Part shown: positions 18,648-28,700 of the stretch, piece by piece
Layout: each line of letters starts with the position of its first letter
How positions within the stretch are numbered: the first letter of the stretch is position 1
From: Ignavibacteriales bacterium
GTDB taxonomy: Bacteria; Bacteroidota; Ignavibacteria; Ignavibacteriales; Melioribacteraceae
Direction of reading: 5' to 3'
Assembly: GCA_003599395.1 (NCBI GenBank)
Contig: QZJX01000117.1
Location: 1-45,696, forward strand
Length of the DNA stretch: 45,696 nt
The notes under the pieces: model-generated
What the model was told of the DNA's origin: nothing
What the model saw: only the letters and a program-made list of their open reading frames with translations
Databases searched by the model: none
Translations under genes and position numbers: made by a program

Positions 18648-19745
18648 ATGGCGCAAGTAGAATTAAAAAACATATCAAAAATTTATAGCGGAAATACAAA
18701 AGTTGTGAACAATGTAAGCTTAACTGTGGAAGATCGCGAATTTGTTGTATTAGTGGGACCATCCGGCTGCGGTAAATCAACTACTTTAAGAATGATTGCG
18801 GGTCTGGAAGACATAACCGAAGGTGAAATTCTAATTGATGGTGAAGTTGTTAATAATCAAGCGCCTAAGGATAGAGACATTGCAATGGTTTTTCAAAACT
18901 ATGCTTTGTATCCGCACATGACTGTATTTGATAATATGGCTTTCGGTTTAAAACTTCGCAAATATTCAAAAGTAGAAATAAAAAATCGTGTAAATGAAGC
19001 TGCAAAAATTCTTGATCTTGAAAACTATCTCGATCGTAAACCAAAAGCATTATCTGGTGGTCAACGTCAGCGAGTTGCAGTCGGACGAGCCATTGTTCGG
19101 CATCCGAAAGTCTTTTTGTTCGATGAACCGTTAAGTAATCTTGATGCGAAACTAAGAGTTCAAATGCGTACCGAAATTTCAAAACTGCATAAAAGATTAA
19201 ACGCAACCATGATATACGTTACGCACGATCAAACAGAAGCAATGACAATGGGAGATAAAATTGTTGTAATGAAAGATGGAGTTGTTCAACAAATTGATTC
19301 ACCGTTGGAACTTTACAACAACCCAAACAATCAATTTGTAGCAGGGTTTATCGGAAGTCCGTCAATGAATTTTATTGAGGGAAGTTTATCACAGAACGGA
19401 AATTTCTCTTTTGTGGTAAACGATCAAGTACAAATTAGTTTTCCAAAGAAATTTTCATCCATTTTAAATAATTGTGACAGAAATAAAATTATTGTTGGAA
19501 TAAGACCCGAGCATTTTTCGTTAAGTAAGGGGACGAGTTTTTCCGATGAAGCTTATTTTAAAACAACAATTGAAGTCATTGAGCCATTAGGGAACGAAAC
19601 GTTTTTATATTTTATGATTGACGGAAGGCAGTATGTAGCTCGTGTTAATTCTGAAAACGTAAACAATATCGGTGACCTCCTTAAATTGTATATTAATAGA
19701 GAAAAGTATTTATTGTTCGATGAAAATGGGAATCGGCTTATTTAA
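18648..19745 (+). CDS. Sugar ABC transporter ATPase (MalK/UgpC/MsmX type)
   Basis: A 365-residue ATPase. Walker A GPSGCGKST (37-45), Q-loop VFQNYALYPHMTVFDNMAFG, signature LSGGQRQRVAVGRAI, Walker B VFLFDEPLSNLDAKL, H-loop YVTHDQTEAMTMGD, and a C-terminal TOBE-type regulatory domain (about 240-365, with GIRPEHFSL). This is the CUT1 sugar-importer class and the only ABC ATPase in the window, so it probably energises the permeases at 4939-6614, and may serve other importers as MsmX-like ATPases do. A GAAGG ribosome site precedes ATG 18648. It is the last gene of the presumed operon. Confidence 0.93.
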   Translation: MAQVELKNISKIYSGNTKVVNNVSLTVEDREFVVLVGPSGCGKSTTLRMIAGLEDITEGEILIDGEVVNNQAPKDRDIAMVFQNYALYPHMTVFDNMAFGLKLRKYSKVEIKNRVNEAAKILDLENYLDRKPKALSGGQRQRVAVGRAIVRHPKVFLFDEPLSNLDAKLRVQMRTEISKLHKRLNATMIYVTHDQTEAMTMGDKIVVMKDGVVQQIDSPLELYNNPNNQFVAGFIGSPSMNFIEGSLSQNGNFSFVVNDQVQISFPKKFSSILNNCDRNKIIVGIRPEHFSLSKGTSFSDEAYFKTTIEVIEPLGNETFLYFMIDGRQYVARVNSENVNNIGDLLKLYINREKYLLFDENGNRLI

Positions 19746-20130
19746 GGTTTATATGGATATTTATTTTTGGTGAAAACAAAAAATTTCTCCCTTATATCAT
19801 AATACTTATCAACAAGCGTTCTTAAATTCTGCCAAATTTGTATTTCGGTTAATTGATGTTCAAAATTAACGGTAATTTCTCATTCATAATCTAGCTGATA
19901 CTTGCTTGAAAATGACCAAAATAATTCTCATCTTAATATTACATTAAAGTCTTATTATCATCAAAAAATTTATTTTATAAAACTAAATTCAGATTAATTT
20001 GCACCGAGTGATCAAAAATCATTATTTATTCGTGATAAATTTATAACTCGTTATAGCTAAATTCAGCTATAAGATCACAACTCATCTCTTAGATAATAAG
20101 TATCTTTTAAAATAAAATTCGAAAATTGAA
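19746..20130. other. 385-bp non-coding gap before the signalling cluster
   Basis: Very AT-rich with no supportable ORF. It probably contains the end of the mannoside operon transcript and the promoter of the PAS kinase. The clearest structure is the inverted repeat at 20051-20072. A second, weaker inverted repeat (GTGAT-CAAAA-ATCAT near 20008) and a single TTATCA near 19955 are within what chance allows in AT-rich DNA. I found no convincing sigma70, sigma54 or Bacteroidota-type promoter. Confidence 0.5.
20051..20072. promoter_or_regulatory. Inverted repeat upstream of the ten-PAS kinase (candidate operator)
   Basis: TTATAGCT (20051-20058) and AGCTATAA (20065-20072) are perfect 8-base arms around AAATTC, lying about 60 bases before the kinase ATG. 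It could be a regulator-binding site in the kinase promoter or leader. No trailing T-run supports a terminator. Confidence 0.35.
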
Positions 20131-23100
20131 ATGGATGGAAAACTGAAGATTCTGATTATTGATGGCTCAAAGCAAGTGAGTTCGATAATAACTAAATTTC
20201 TGGAATCGGAAAATTATACGATTTATTCTGTTGCCCGCATTTATGAAGCACAACAATTTTTACTCACTGAAACACCAGACTTGATTATTCAAGATGTGAA
20301 CCTACCCGATGGTGATGGGATTGATTTTTCGAAGCATATTCTTCATGATCCAAAATTTAGCTCCACATTTATTCTTTATATGTCGGAAAATAAAACATCG
20401 ATAGATGAAAGAATTACAGAAATTCAAAATGGTGCTGTGGATTTTATTTCTAAACCCATTAGTAAGGGTGAGCTTCTTGCACGCTTAAATTTTATTTTTA
20501 GAGTATTACAAAGAGAGCAAACTCGAAAAACCGAATTATTAAATAACAAGAAACAACTTAAACAAGCAGAAGAAAGATTTAACAATTTACTACAGAATAT
20601 TCCAAATGGATTTATTTCGGTTTACGATCGTAAATATAGATTCTTTTTTGTCGATGGAAATGAACTTCCGAAATTGAATCTCGAAAAAGAAAAAATGATT
20701 GGCAAAACAATTTCAGATGTTTTCCCGGCAGCTATAGCTAATAAATTAATGAGTTTTTATGACGGAGTTTGGAGAGGTAATAAAGTTGAATTTGAATTTG
20801 AGTATAAAGATGAATTTTATTTAAGTGCAGCAGCACCGATAATGGATTTAACAAATTCGGTAACACAGATTATAGTTATAACGCAAAACATTTCGGAATC
20901 GAAAAAAAATGAATTGTCTTTAAGAAGGAGTGAAGAGAAGTTTAGTTCATTCATGAATCATATCCCTGCCGGAATATTTATTAAAGATTTTGAAGGCCGT
21001 TACAGATTTGTTAACCGGTTTAATGAAGAAACATTTGGTATGCATGATTGGGATGGCAAAAAGTCGGAGGAATATTTTGGCGATTCAGTAATAAGTACAT
21101 TCGATTATGAACAAAAAAGAGTAATTGAAGAAGGTAAATACATCTCATCAACAAGAGTATTCGATAATGAAGGTAATGAGAGAATCTTCAACACGCAATT
21201 ATTTCTAATTGAGAATGAAAAAGGAGAAAAATTAATTGGCGGAGTTTCTCTCGATGAAACTGAATATCACCACGCAATGGCAAGACTTGAAGAGAGTGAA
21301 GAGAAGTATCGTACTATTTTTGAAAATTCGGTACTGGGTATTTTCAGAACAACTTCTGATGGAAAAATAATCGAGATCAATGATTCGCTTGCAAGAATTT
21401 ATGGTTATAATTCAGCAACCGAGATGCAGAAAGAAGTAAAAAATGTTCTTCAAATGTATGCTAATACCGAGGATAGATCAGAACTCGCTTCTCAATTATC
21501 TAAAAATGGTTATATACACAATTATGAATTATTAGCCAATCATAAAGATAATTATCAGAAATGGGTTTCTATTAATGCTACAGCTCAACTTGGCCCCGAT
21601 GGCGAAGTCTATTTTGACGGAACCATAGAAGATATAACTGATAAAAAAAATTATTTGGCTACACTTAAACAAAAGGAACAAGAGTTTCGCGAAATATTTA
21701 ATTCGAGCGTAGATGCCTTATTTATACAAGACATCTCAACTGGATTAATTATGGATTGTAATGACCGAACAGTTGAAATGTATGGTTATTCCTCCAAAGA
21801 GGAGATTATTGCTAAGACAGTAGCAAATCTTAGTGCAAACGTATCCCCTTATGATGAGATTGCTGCTCAAAATAATATTCGCATCGCTAAGGAAAATGGA
21901 AGTTGCCATTTTGAGTGGCTTGCAAAAAAGAAAACTGCTGAAAATTTTTGGGTTGAAGTTAATCTTAAAAAAACTGAAATCGGCGGTAAAGATAGAATTT
22001 TAGCGATCGTGCGTGATATAAATGAACGTAAAGAAGCGGCAAAAAGATTAGAGGAAAGCGAACTAAAGTACAGAAATTTATTTGAGAATCAATTAGAGTC
22101 TTTTGCTTATCATGAAATTATTTTAGAAAACGATGTGCCTATTGATTACAGATTTATTGATGTAAATAATAAATTTATTGAGCAAACAGGTCTTAAAAGT
22201 AAAAATGATATTATTGGTAAGAGAGTTTTAGAATTATGGCCAGGAACAGAAAAATATTGGATTGATACATATGGAGAAATAGCGCTTACCGGTGCACCAA
22301 AAGTTTTTGAGCATTTTTCCTCAGTTCATAATCGCTACTATTTAGTTAATGCGTACTCACCTCAAAAAGGATTTTTTGCTACTAGTTTTTTGGATATCAC
22401 AGCGAAGAAAAAAACCGAACTTGCCTTAAGAAGTAGTGAAGAAAAGCTAAGAGCCTTTTTTGAATCGGATGTTGTTGGCACTGTATCTGCCGATATATAT
22501 GGTGGTATTCATAATACCAATAAAAAATACTTAGAGATAATTGGTTATTCTGAAGAAGAAGTAAGAAGTGGAAAGGTACGTTGGAATAAAATAACACCTG
22601 AGGAATTTAGTGAAATTGAAACCGCGAAAATTATGGAAGCAAAGAAGCATGGTTCATGTAAACCTTATGAGAAACAATATATTCGAAAGGATGGAACAAG
22701 AATTTGGGTAATCATCGGATTTGTTCTAATTGAATCAGCAGAAGAAGAATTAATTGCTTTTATCCTAGACATACAAAAGATGAAAGAGAATCAACTTGAA
22801 CTGGAAAGAAGAAATAAATTTATTCAAACAGTTATGGATAATCTCCCTATTGGTGTCGCCTTAAATAAAATTAAGGAAGGAAGCGCATTTTACGAAAATC
22901 AAAAGTTTAACGAGATATATGGCTGGCCTTCCGATGATATTAGAGATGTGAGCAAATTCTTTGAATTAGTTTACCCGGATCCCGAATATCGAAAAGAAAT
23001 TATGGATAGAGTTATTTCTGATATGCAGTCCGGTGATCCAAAAAGAATGAAGTGGGATAATTGCATCGTTACTCATAAGGATGGTAGTAAGCATATAATT

Positions 23101-24984
23101 AATGCACAAAATATTCCTTTACCGGAACAGAACATTATGGTTTCAACTGTGATTGACGTTACTGCGGAAAAACAGATTGAAAATCTATTAAAGGAAAGTG
23201 AAGAAAGATACAGAGTATTAGTTGAAAATGCCCCGGATGCAATTGCAATCCATACAGATGGTAAAATTGTTTTTGCGAATCCGGCCTCCATAAAACTTCT
23301 AGAAGCCGATAGTCGAGATGAAATAATTGGTCTTGATTTATCAAAAATTATTTATCCTGAGGATGCCGAAGATGTGATGGAGCGTGTTGAGGATTTATTA
23401 CAAAATGATAAACCAATGTATTTGATTGAGGAAAGATATATCACATTAAAAGGTAACGTTATTAATGCTGAAGTTACTGCCGTCCCGATTATTTTCAATA
23501 ACAAAAAATCGATTCAGGTAATTGTACGCGATATTAGCGAGAAAAAGAGAGCAGAAATTGCGCTTAAAGAGAGTGAAGAGAAGTATAGATTATTAGTAAA
23601 CAATCAAACCGACCTTGTGGTTAAGATTAATACTAATGGAGAATTTGAATTTACGAGCAAATCATATTGTGAATTGTTTGGTAAAAATGAGGAAGAACTT
23701 ATTGGTAAGCAGTTTATACCTTTGGTGCATGAAGATGATGTTGAGCATACATTAAATGAAATGAAAAAATTATACGAACCTCCTCATAGATGTTACATAG
23801 AACAAAGAGCTAAGACAACAATTGGCTGGAGATGGCTTGGTTGGTCGGATAAAGCAATCGTAAATAATAATGGTGAAGTTGAATCAATTATCGGTGTTGG
23901 ACGTGATATAACTGAACGTAAAGAGATGGAGCAACAAATTTTAGCTCAGAGAAATTTAGCTGAAATGTATCTTGAAACTGCAGCGGTGATGATGATTGCT
24001 CTTAATAATAAGGGCGAAGTTACTATGATAAATCGTGAGGGATCGGAACTATTAGGGTATTCAAAAAAATATATAATCGGTAAAAACTGGGTGGAAAATT
24101 TTGTACCTCAGACAAATAGAGAACGCGTTAGTGATATTCTTTTAAAAGCCCTTGCTGGTGAAATAACATTAAATGAATATGTTGTAAATGAAGTATTATG
24201 CAGACATAAAAAGATTAAAATCATCGGCTGGCATAATAATATATTACGTGATGAAGACGGGAATATAATAGGAGTATTAAGCTCGGGTGAAGATATTACT
24301 GAATCTATTAGACTCCAGCAGAACCTTGAATCAACCAATAAAGAATTATCTGAATTAACAAAACATATTCAAGAATTAAGAGAGTCGGAGAGAACCAAGT
24401 TAGCAAGAGAAATTCATGACGATCTTGGCCAAGCTTTAACAGCTATCAAGTTGGATCTCTCGCTCGTTAAAAATTATAACGATAATCTCGATGCAGAAAT
24501 ACGAAAAAGAGTCGAGTCCGCTATTATGCTTGTAAACCATTCAATTAAAACTGTGCAACAAATTACAAGTGAACTGAGACCCGGATTAATCGATGATCTT
24601 GGCTTATTACCTACTATAGAATGGTACACAAACGAATTTTCTGATAGAAGTAAAATAGAAACAAATTTAACAATACTGATTACTGAAGAAAGTATTAAAG
24701 AAGAACAGAAAATTACTATTTATCGAATTCTTCAAGAATCTTTAACAAATGTGGTTAGACACGCTGAAGCAAAAAAAGTAAACATAACTCTAAAAAAAGT
24801 TGATAATAATCTTGTTCTAGCTATAGCGGATAATGGAAAAGGAATTCCGGAATCAGATAAGAAAAGTATGAAATCATTCGGGTTAATTGGAATGCGTGAG
24901 AGAGCAAGTTCAATTAATGCCGATTTGGAAATCGAAAGTAAATTAAATAAAGGTACTACAGTAACCTTAACTGTGCCACTGTAA
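20131..24984 (+). CDS. Cytoplasmic hybrid sensor kinase: receiver, ten PAS domains, HisKA_3, HATPase
   Basis: A 1617-residue protein without transmembrane helices. An N-terminal receiver (4-125) carries phospho-acceptor Asp-55 in IIQDVNLPDGDG and Lys in FISKPIS; only one acidic residue (Asp-11) is visible in the usual DD pocket. Ten PAS/PAC modules follow, starting near residues 148, 268, 390, 516, 644, 770, 894, 1024, 1150 and 1272, each opening with an EEKYR/FxxxFxN-type linker and most closing with a DI(T/S)E-K motif. A NarX-type HisKA_3 contains His-1429 in LAREIHDDLGQAL, then HATPase with NVVRHAEAK, DNGKGIP and FGLIGMRERA. It should sense intracellular redox, ligand or protein signals and phosphorylate the NarL-type regulator 45 bases downstream. 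The signal is unknown. Confidence 0.9.
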   Translation: MDGKLKILIIDGSKQVSSIITKFLESENYTIYSVARIYEAQQFLLTETPDLIIQDVNLPDGDGIDFSKHILHDPKFSSTFILYMSENKTSIDERITEIQNGAVDFISKPISKGELLARLNFIFRVLQREQTRKTELLNNKKQLKQAEERFNNLLQNIPNGFISVYDRKYRFFFVDGNELPKLNLEKEKMIGKTISDVFPAAIANKLMSFYDGVWRGNKVEFEFEYKDEFYLSAAAPIMDLTNSVTQIIVITQNISESKKNELSLRRSEEKFSSFMNHIPAGIFIKDFEGRYRFVNRFNEETFGMHDWDGKKSEEYFGDSVISTFDYEQKRVIEEGKYISSTRVFDNEGNERIFNTQLFLIENEKGEKLIGGVSLDETEYHHAMARLEESEEKYRTIFENSVLGIFRTTSDGKIIEINDSLARIYGYNSATEMQKEVKNVLQMYANTEDRSELASQLSKNGYIHNYELLANHKDNYQKWVSINATAQLGPDGEVYFDGTIEDITDKKNYLATLKQKEQEFREIFNSSVDALFIQDISTGLIMDCNDRTVEMYGYSSKEEIIAKTVANLSANVSPYDEIAAQNNIRIAKENGSCHFEWLAKKKTAENFWVEVNLKKTEIGGKDRILAIVRDINERKEAAKRLEESELKYRNLFENQLESFAYHEIILENDVPIDYRFIDVNNKFIEQTGLKSKNDIIGKRVLELWPGTEKYWIDTYGEIALTGAPKVFEHFSSVHNRYYLVNAYSPQKGFFATSFLDITAKKKTELALRSSEEKLRAFFESDVVGTVSADIYGGIHNTNKKYLEIIGYSEEEVRSGKVRWNKITPEEFSEIETAKIMEAKKHGSCKPYEKQYIRKDGTRIWVIIGFVLIESAEEELIAFILDIQKMKENQLELERRNKFIQTVMDNLPIGVALNKIKEGSAFYENQKFNEIYGWPSDDIRDVSKFFELVYPDPEYRKEIMDRVISDMQSGDPKRMKWDNCIVTHKDGSKHIINAQNIPLPEQNIMVSTVIDVTAEKQIENLLKESEERYRVLVENAPDAIAIHTDGKIVFANPASIKLLEADSRDEIIGLDLSKIIYPEDAEDVMERVEDLLQNDKPMYLIEERYITLKGNVINAEVTAVPIIFNNKKSIQVIVRDISEKKRAEIALKESEEKYRLLVNNQTDLVVKINTNGEFEFTSKSYCELFGKNEEELIGKQFIPLVHEDDVEHTLNEMKKLYEPPHRCYIEQRAKTTIGWRWLGWSDKAIVNNNGEVESIIGVGRDITERKEMEQQILAQRNLAEMYLETAAVMMIALNNKGEVTMINREGSELLGYSKKYIIGKNWVENFVPQTNRERVSDILLKALAGEITLNEYVVNEVLCRHKKIKIIGWHNNILRDEDGNIIGVLSSGEDITESIRLQQNLESTNKELSELTKHIQELRESERTKLAREIHDDLGQALTAIKLDLSLVKNYNDNLDAEIRKRVESAIMLVNHSIKTVQQITSELRPGLIDDLGLLPTIEWYTNEFSDRSKIETNLTILITEESIKEEQKITIYRILQESLTNVVRHAEAKKVNITLKKVDNNLVLAIADNGKGIPESDKKSMKSFGLIGMRERASSINADLEIESKLNKGTTVTLTVPL

Positions 24985-25029
24985 ACAAACATATATTTAA
25001 TAAAAATACATTTAGCAAGGATATGTTTT

Positions 25030-25659
25030 ATGAAAGCTCTTGTTGCCGATGATCACTCTATCGTTAGAATGGGTGTAAAACATATCCTTGAAAGACACCC
25101 TGTAATTACTACTATATTTGAGGCGAGTGACGGTCAAGAAGCATTAAAAATTATTGAGGAAAATGAACTCGATTTAGTAATCTTAGATATTTCTATGCCG
25201 CTAATAAGTGGATTGGAAGTTCTCAAAAGAGGGTTGGAAATCAAACCCGGAATTAATTTTTTAATCCTAAGTATGCATGCGGAAAAGGAATACGCGTTAA
25301 GAGTTCTTAAAAATGGAGCTAGTGGATATTTAACAAAGGACTCACTCGCCGATGATTTACACAGCGCAATTGATATAGTGCTTGATGGCAAAAAATATGT
25401 TTCTCAAAATATGTCCGAAATCTTACTCCATATTAATGAAGAAAAGTTTGAAATACCCTTGCACGAAAAGCTTTCCGAAAGGGAATTTGATGTCCTTATA
25501 AAACTAGCTTCGGGTAAAAAGTTAAATGATATAGCCCAAGATTTATTTTTAAGTGTTAAAACTGTCAGCACATACAAAACACGCCTTTTAGAAAAAATGA
25601 ATTTATCCTCAGTTGCCGAGATTACAAAATACGCTATTGATCATAAATTGATAGAGTAG
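25030..25659 (+). CDS. NarL/FixJ-type response regulator
   Basis: A 209-residue regulator with an N-terminal receiver (acidic pair Asp-7/Asp-8, phospho-acceptor Asp-53 in LVILDISMP, Lys in YLTKDSL) and a C-terminal LuxR-type helix-turn-helix (LSEREFDVLIKLASGKKLNDIAQDLFLSVKTVSTYKTRLLEKM). GCAAGGA precedes the ATG. Position right after a HisKA_3 kinase makes it the natural partner, since this kinase class typically pairs with NarL-type regulators. Targets cannot be named; the upstream mannoside operon is a possible one because of proximity. Confidence 0.93.
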   Translation: MKALVADDHSIVRMGVKHILERHPVITTIFEASDGQEALKIIEENELDLVILDISMPLISGLEVLKRGLEIKPGINFLILSMHAEKEYALRVLKNGASGYLTKDSLADDLHSAIDIVLDGKKYVSQNMSEILLHINEEKFEIPLHEKLSEREFDVLIKLASGKKLNDIAQDLFLSVKTVSTYKTRLLEKMNLSSVAEITKYAIDHKLIE

Positions 25660-25762
25660 TTTGTAAGAATATTCCTACAAAAGATTCAGAAAAGTCCTAC
25701 ATAATTATAAAACCTTTTTGATTATTCTTAAACAACAAAACAAAAAGCCTAGAGGGGTTTCA

Positions 25763-26146
25763 ATGAGGATTTTATTAGTAGATGACTCAAAGATTTTACA
25801 AGAAAGAATTCTCAGCATCATTAATGAATGTGATTTTGTTCAAGAAGTTGATCAAGCATACAACACTTTGGAGGCGAAAGAAAAACTAATCGGTTCCAAT
25901 TATGATCTTGTCATTTCCGATATTCGAATGCCCGGTGGGGGCGGATTGGAATTATTGCAGTTCATTAAAGAACGTCAACCTGATACAAAGGTTATTATTA
26001 TGACTAATTACCCTTACCCACAATATCAAAACAGAGCTTCGGAACTCGGGGCTGAATATTTCCTAAGTAAAAATGAAGAACTCGAAAATCTTGCAAATAT
26101 TATTTGTGAATTGAATTTCCCAGATATCGAGTCAAACCATAATTAA
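25763..26146 (+). CDS. Stand-alone receiver domain protein (CheY-like)
   Basis: A 127-residue single receiver domain with no output domain. Asp-7/Asp-8 and phospho-acceptor Asp-53 in LVISDIRMPGGGG are present, as are Thr in IIMTNYP and Lys in FLSKNEE. ATG 25763 is selected over in-frame TTG 25718 because AGAGGGG (25751-25757) is a good ribosome site at proper spacing and the protein then starts exactly at the receiver (MRILLVDDSK). It lies 8 bases before a membrane histidine kinase and is probably its phosphoryl-acceptor or a shared sink/relay for the nearby kinases. Confidence 0.88.
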   Translation: MRILLVDDSKILQERILSIINECDFVQEVDQAYNTLEAKEKLIGSNYDLVISDIRMPGGGGLELLQFIKERQPDTKVIIMTNYPYPQYQNRASELGAEYFLSKNEELENLANIICELNFPDIESNHN

Positions 26147-26154
26147 AAATTCAG

Positions 26155-28680
26155 ATGAACATAAAAGAATTACTCGTTAAGAAATTAGTCAAGAAGAAAG
26201 CCCTTTCTGTTTGGGCTGCAGTTATTATTTCTATATTAATTATTGGTGCGGCATTATACTATTCAAATCTGCGGAATGATATAAAAATTGATGCGCATAG
26301 AGAGTTGGAAACGATCTGTAAACTTAAAGTTAGACAAATTGAGCGCTGGTATAATGAGCGAAAAGATGATTTAGAAATCGTGTCTCAATCTATGATATTA
26401 GTTCAACGCTTAGAAGAATGGTTTGCCAATAGAAATGATACGCTGATAAGAAATTCAATTCGAGATAGAATAGAAATTATTCGAAAATCAAAAGATTACA
26501 AAAACATTTTCATTGTATCAACTCAAGGGAAAGTATTACTATCACTTGATAAAGATCATGAGTTTGAATCGTTCACCGACAGTGAATTACTAAAGCAATC
26601 CATAGATCATCAAAAAATAATTGTCTCGGATATCTTCTTCTGCTCAATAGAAAATGATATTCAAATGGATTACATTGCTCCAATATTTAATAGACAAAAT
26701 GAAATTGTAGCATTGTTTATTTTTCGTCTGGATCCGAAAGAATATCTTTTCCCACTTGTTGAACAATGGCCTATTTATAATAAATCTGCAGAAACTGTTT
26801 TAGTGAAACAAATGGATGATAGTGTACAATTCTTAAATAGTCTGCGTCATCTTCAAAATAATCCTCTTGATTTAAAAGTTAGTTTGAAAGATGTGAATGT
26901 CCCAGCAGTACAAGCCGTATTAGGTTCAAAAGGTGTTTATGAAGGTGTTGATTATAGAAACACTGAAGTTATTTCTTATCTATCTGAAATACCCGGTACA
27001 AATTGGTTTTTAATTTCAAAAATAGATAAAAGTGAGGTTTACGCTGAGCTCAATTACAGAGTTGTTATATTAATTACATTTTTATTATCTCTAATATTTT
27101 TAACCGCGGTAGGCTTTGCTTGGATTTATTCTATAGATAAAGAGAAAGTTTACCGTCAGTTGTTTATACGGGAGAAGGAATTTACAAAATCATTGATGCA
27201 GTTTAAAACTATACTCTATAGTATTGGTGATGCTGTAATTACAACAGATAAAGCCGGGATCGTTCAACAATTAAATCCGGTTGCTGAGAGGATGACCGGC
27301 TGGACCGAAGAAGCGGCAAGAGGAAGAAATTTCGACGAAGTAATTCAATTAATTAATGAATCTTCCGGTGAATTAATTGAAAACCTGGTTAGTAAAGTAC
27401 TGCAAAAAGAAAGTATAATTGAATTTTCTAATCATACATTCCTAAAATCAAAAACACAAAATGAAATCCCGATTGCTAGCGGTGGCGCACCAATTATAGA
27501 TGAACATAACGAAATTATTGGTGTTGTTCTTGTCTTTCGTGATCAAACATTTAAGTATAATACCGAGAAAGCTCTTAGAGAAAGTGAATCAAGATATAAA
27601 GGGATTTATGAAAATGCCGCTATCGGTATCTACCAAATTGATAAGGGTGGTAATTTAATCTTAGCTAATCCGGCTTTTTTAAAAATGATAGGTGTAAATA
27701 CATTTAATGATATTAAAGGCAAAGCACTTATAAGAAAAGGATTTGCTTCAATTGAATCCCGCGCTAGGTATAAATCAATACTAGATGAGAAAGGAATTAT
27801 TATTGACTATGAAGATAAGTGGAAACGTACCGACGGCAAAGAAATTTATGTGCTGGAATCAGCTAGAGCAATACACGATGAAAACAACGAACTTATTTTT
27901 TATGAAGGTGTTGTACTTGATATCACAGAACTTAAGTTGGCTACTAAAGAGTTGACTTCTGCTCGTGATAAAGCTATCGCAATGGAAAAAATCAAATCTG
28001 AATTTCTTGCGCAAATGTCTCATGAAATCAGAACTCCTTTGAATGCGATGTTGAGCACAATTGATTATGTAAGAGATGAAGTAAAAGATAAACTAAGCTT
28101 TGATGCTCAGACTGTATTCAATATCATAGACAATTCCGGTAAAAGAATAATTGACACTATTCAATCAATTCTTAATATGTCCGAATTACAATCCGGTAGT
28201 TACGAAATAATAAAATCTAAGTTTGATTTAGTAGCAGACATTATAAATCCGGTTATTGATTTGTATGTCCAAAGGATAGTTGAGAAAAAAGTAAAACTTA
28301 AATTCGAAAAGCCCGACGAAGATTTTATTTTACAATCTGATTTTTATTCAACCGAACAAATCTTTAAAAATATTTTTGATAACGCTGTAAAATTTACCAA
28401 GCAAGGAAGCATAACTGTTCGATTAAGCAAAGTGAAATCGCATTTTGAACTTGCAATCATCGATACGGGAATTGGAATTTCACCTGAATATTTAAGTAAA
28501 ATTTTTGATCCGTTCACTCAAGAGTATCAAGGTTATTCACGTCCATATGACGGATGCGGACTTGGCTTAGCCATAACAAGAAAGTACTGTGAGTTGGATA
28601 ATATTGAGTTAAAAATTGATTCTATAAGAGGAAAGGGAACTGAGGTCACTCTTATTTTCAAAAATTCTGATCTACTTTAG
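26155..28680 (+). CDS. Membrane sensor histidine kinase with extracytoplasmic domain and two PAS domains
   Basis: An 841-residue kinase. Transmembrane helices near residues 20-37 and 302-325 enclose a ~260-residue periplasmic region that looks like a Cache-type sensor (RQIERWYNERKDDLEIVSQS, IFIVSTQGKVLLSLDKDH). In the cytoplasm come two PAS domains (~355-470, ~485-595), HisKA with His-623 in FLAQMSHEIRTPLNAM, and HATPase with NIFDNAVKFT, DTGIGISPEYLSKIFDPF and GCGLGLAI. The partner is probably the single-domain receiver just upstream. It converges with the minus-strand kinase gene after a 20-base gap. Periplasmic small-molecule sensing is inferred from the Cache-like region. Confidence 0.9.
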   Translation: MNIKELLVKKLVKKKALSVWAAVIISILIIGAALYYSNLRNDIKIDAHRELETICKLKVRQIERWYNERKDDLEIVSQSMILVQRLEEWFANRNDTLIRNSIRDRIEIIRKSKDYKNIFIVSTQGKVLLSLDKDHEFESFTDSELLKQSIDHQKIIVSDIFFCSIENDIQMDYIAPIFNRQNEIVALFIFRLDPKEYLFPLVEQWPIYNKSAETVLVKQMDDSVQFLNSLRHLQNNPLDLKVSLKDVNVPAVQAVLGSKGVYEGVDYRNTEVISYLSEIPGTNWFLISKIDKSEVYAELNYRVVILITFLLSLIFLTAVGFAWIYSIDKEKVYRQLFIREKEFTKSLMQFKTILYSIGDAVITTDKAGIVQQLNPVAERMTGWTEEAARGRNFDEVIQLINESSGELIENLVSKVLQKESIIEFSNHTFLKSKTQNEIPIASGGAPIIDEHNEIIGVVLVFRDQTFKYNTEKALRESESRYKGIYENAAIGIYQIDKGGNLILANPAFLKMIGVNTFNDIKGKALIRKGFASIESRARYKSILDEKGIIIDYEDKWKRTDGKEIYVLESARAIHDENNELIFYEGVVLDITELKLATKELTSARDKAIAMEKIKSEFLAQMSHEIRTPLNAMLSTIDYVRDEVKDKLSFDAQTVFNIIDNSGKRIIDTIQSILNMSELQSGSYEIIKSKFDLVADIINPVIDLYVQRIVEKKVKLKFEKPDEDFILQSDFYSTEQIFKNIFDNAVKFTKQGSITVRLSKVKSHFELAIIDTGIGISPEYLSKIFDPFTQEYQGYSRPYDGCGLGLAITRKYCELDNIELKIDSIRGKGTEVTLIFKNSDLL

Positions 28681-28700
28681 GATGATATAAAAATAAGCCA

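Noticed and set aside
3641-19745. SusC/SusD-type polysaccharide utilisation locus
   Set aside because: No TonB-dependent receptor or SusD-like lipoprotein is present; uptake genes are ABC-type.
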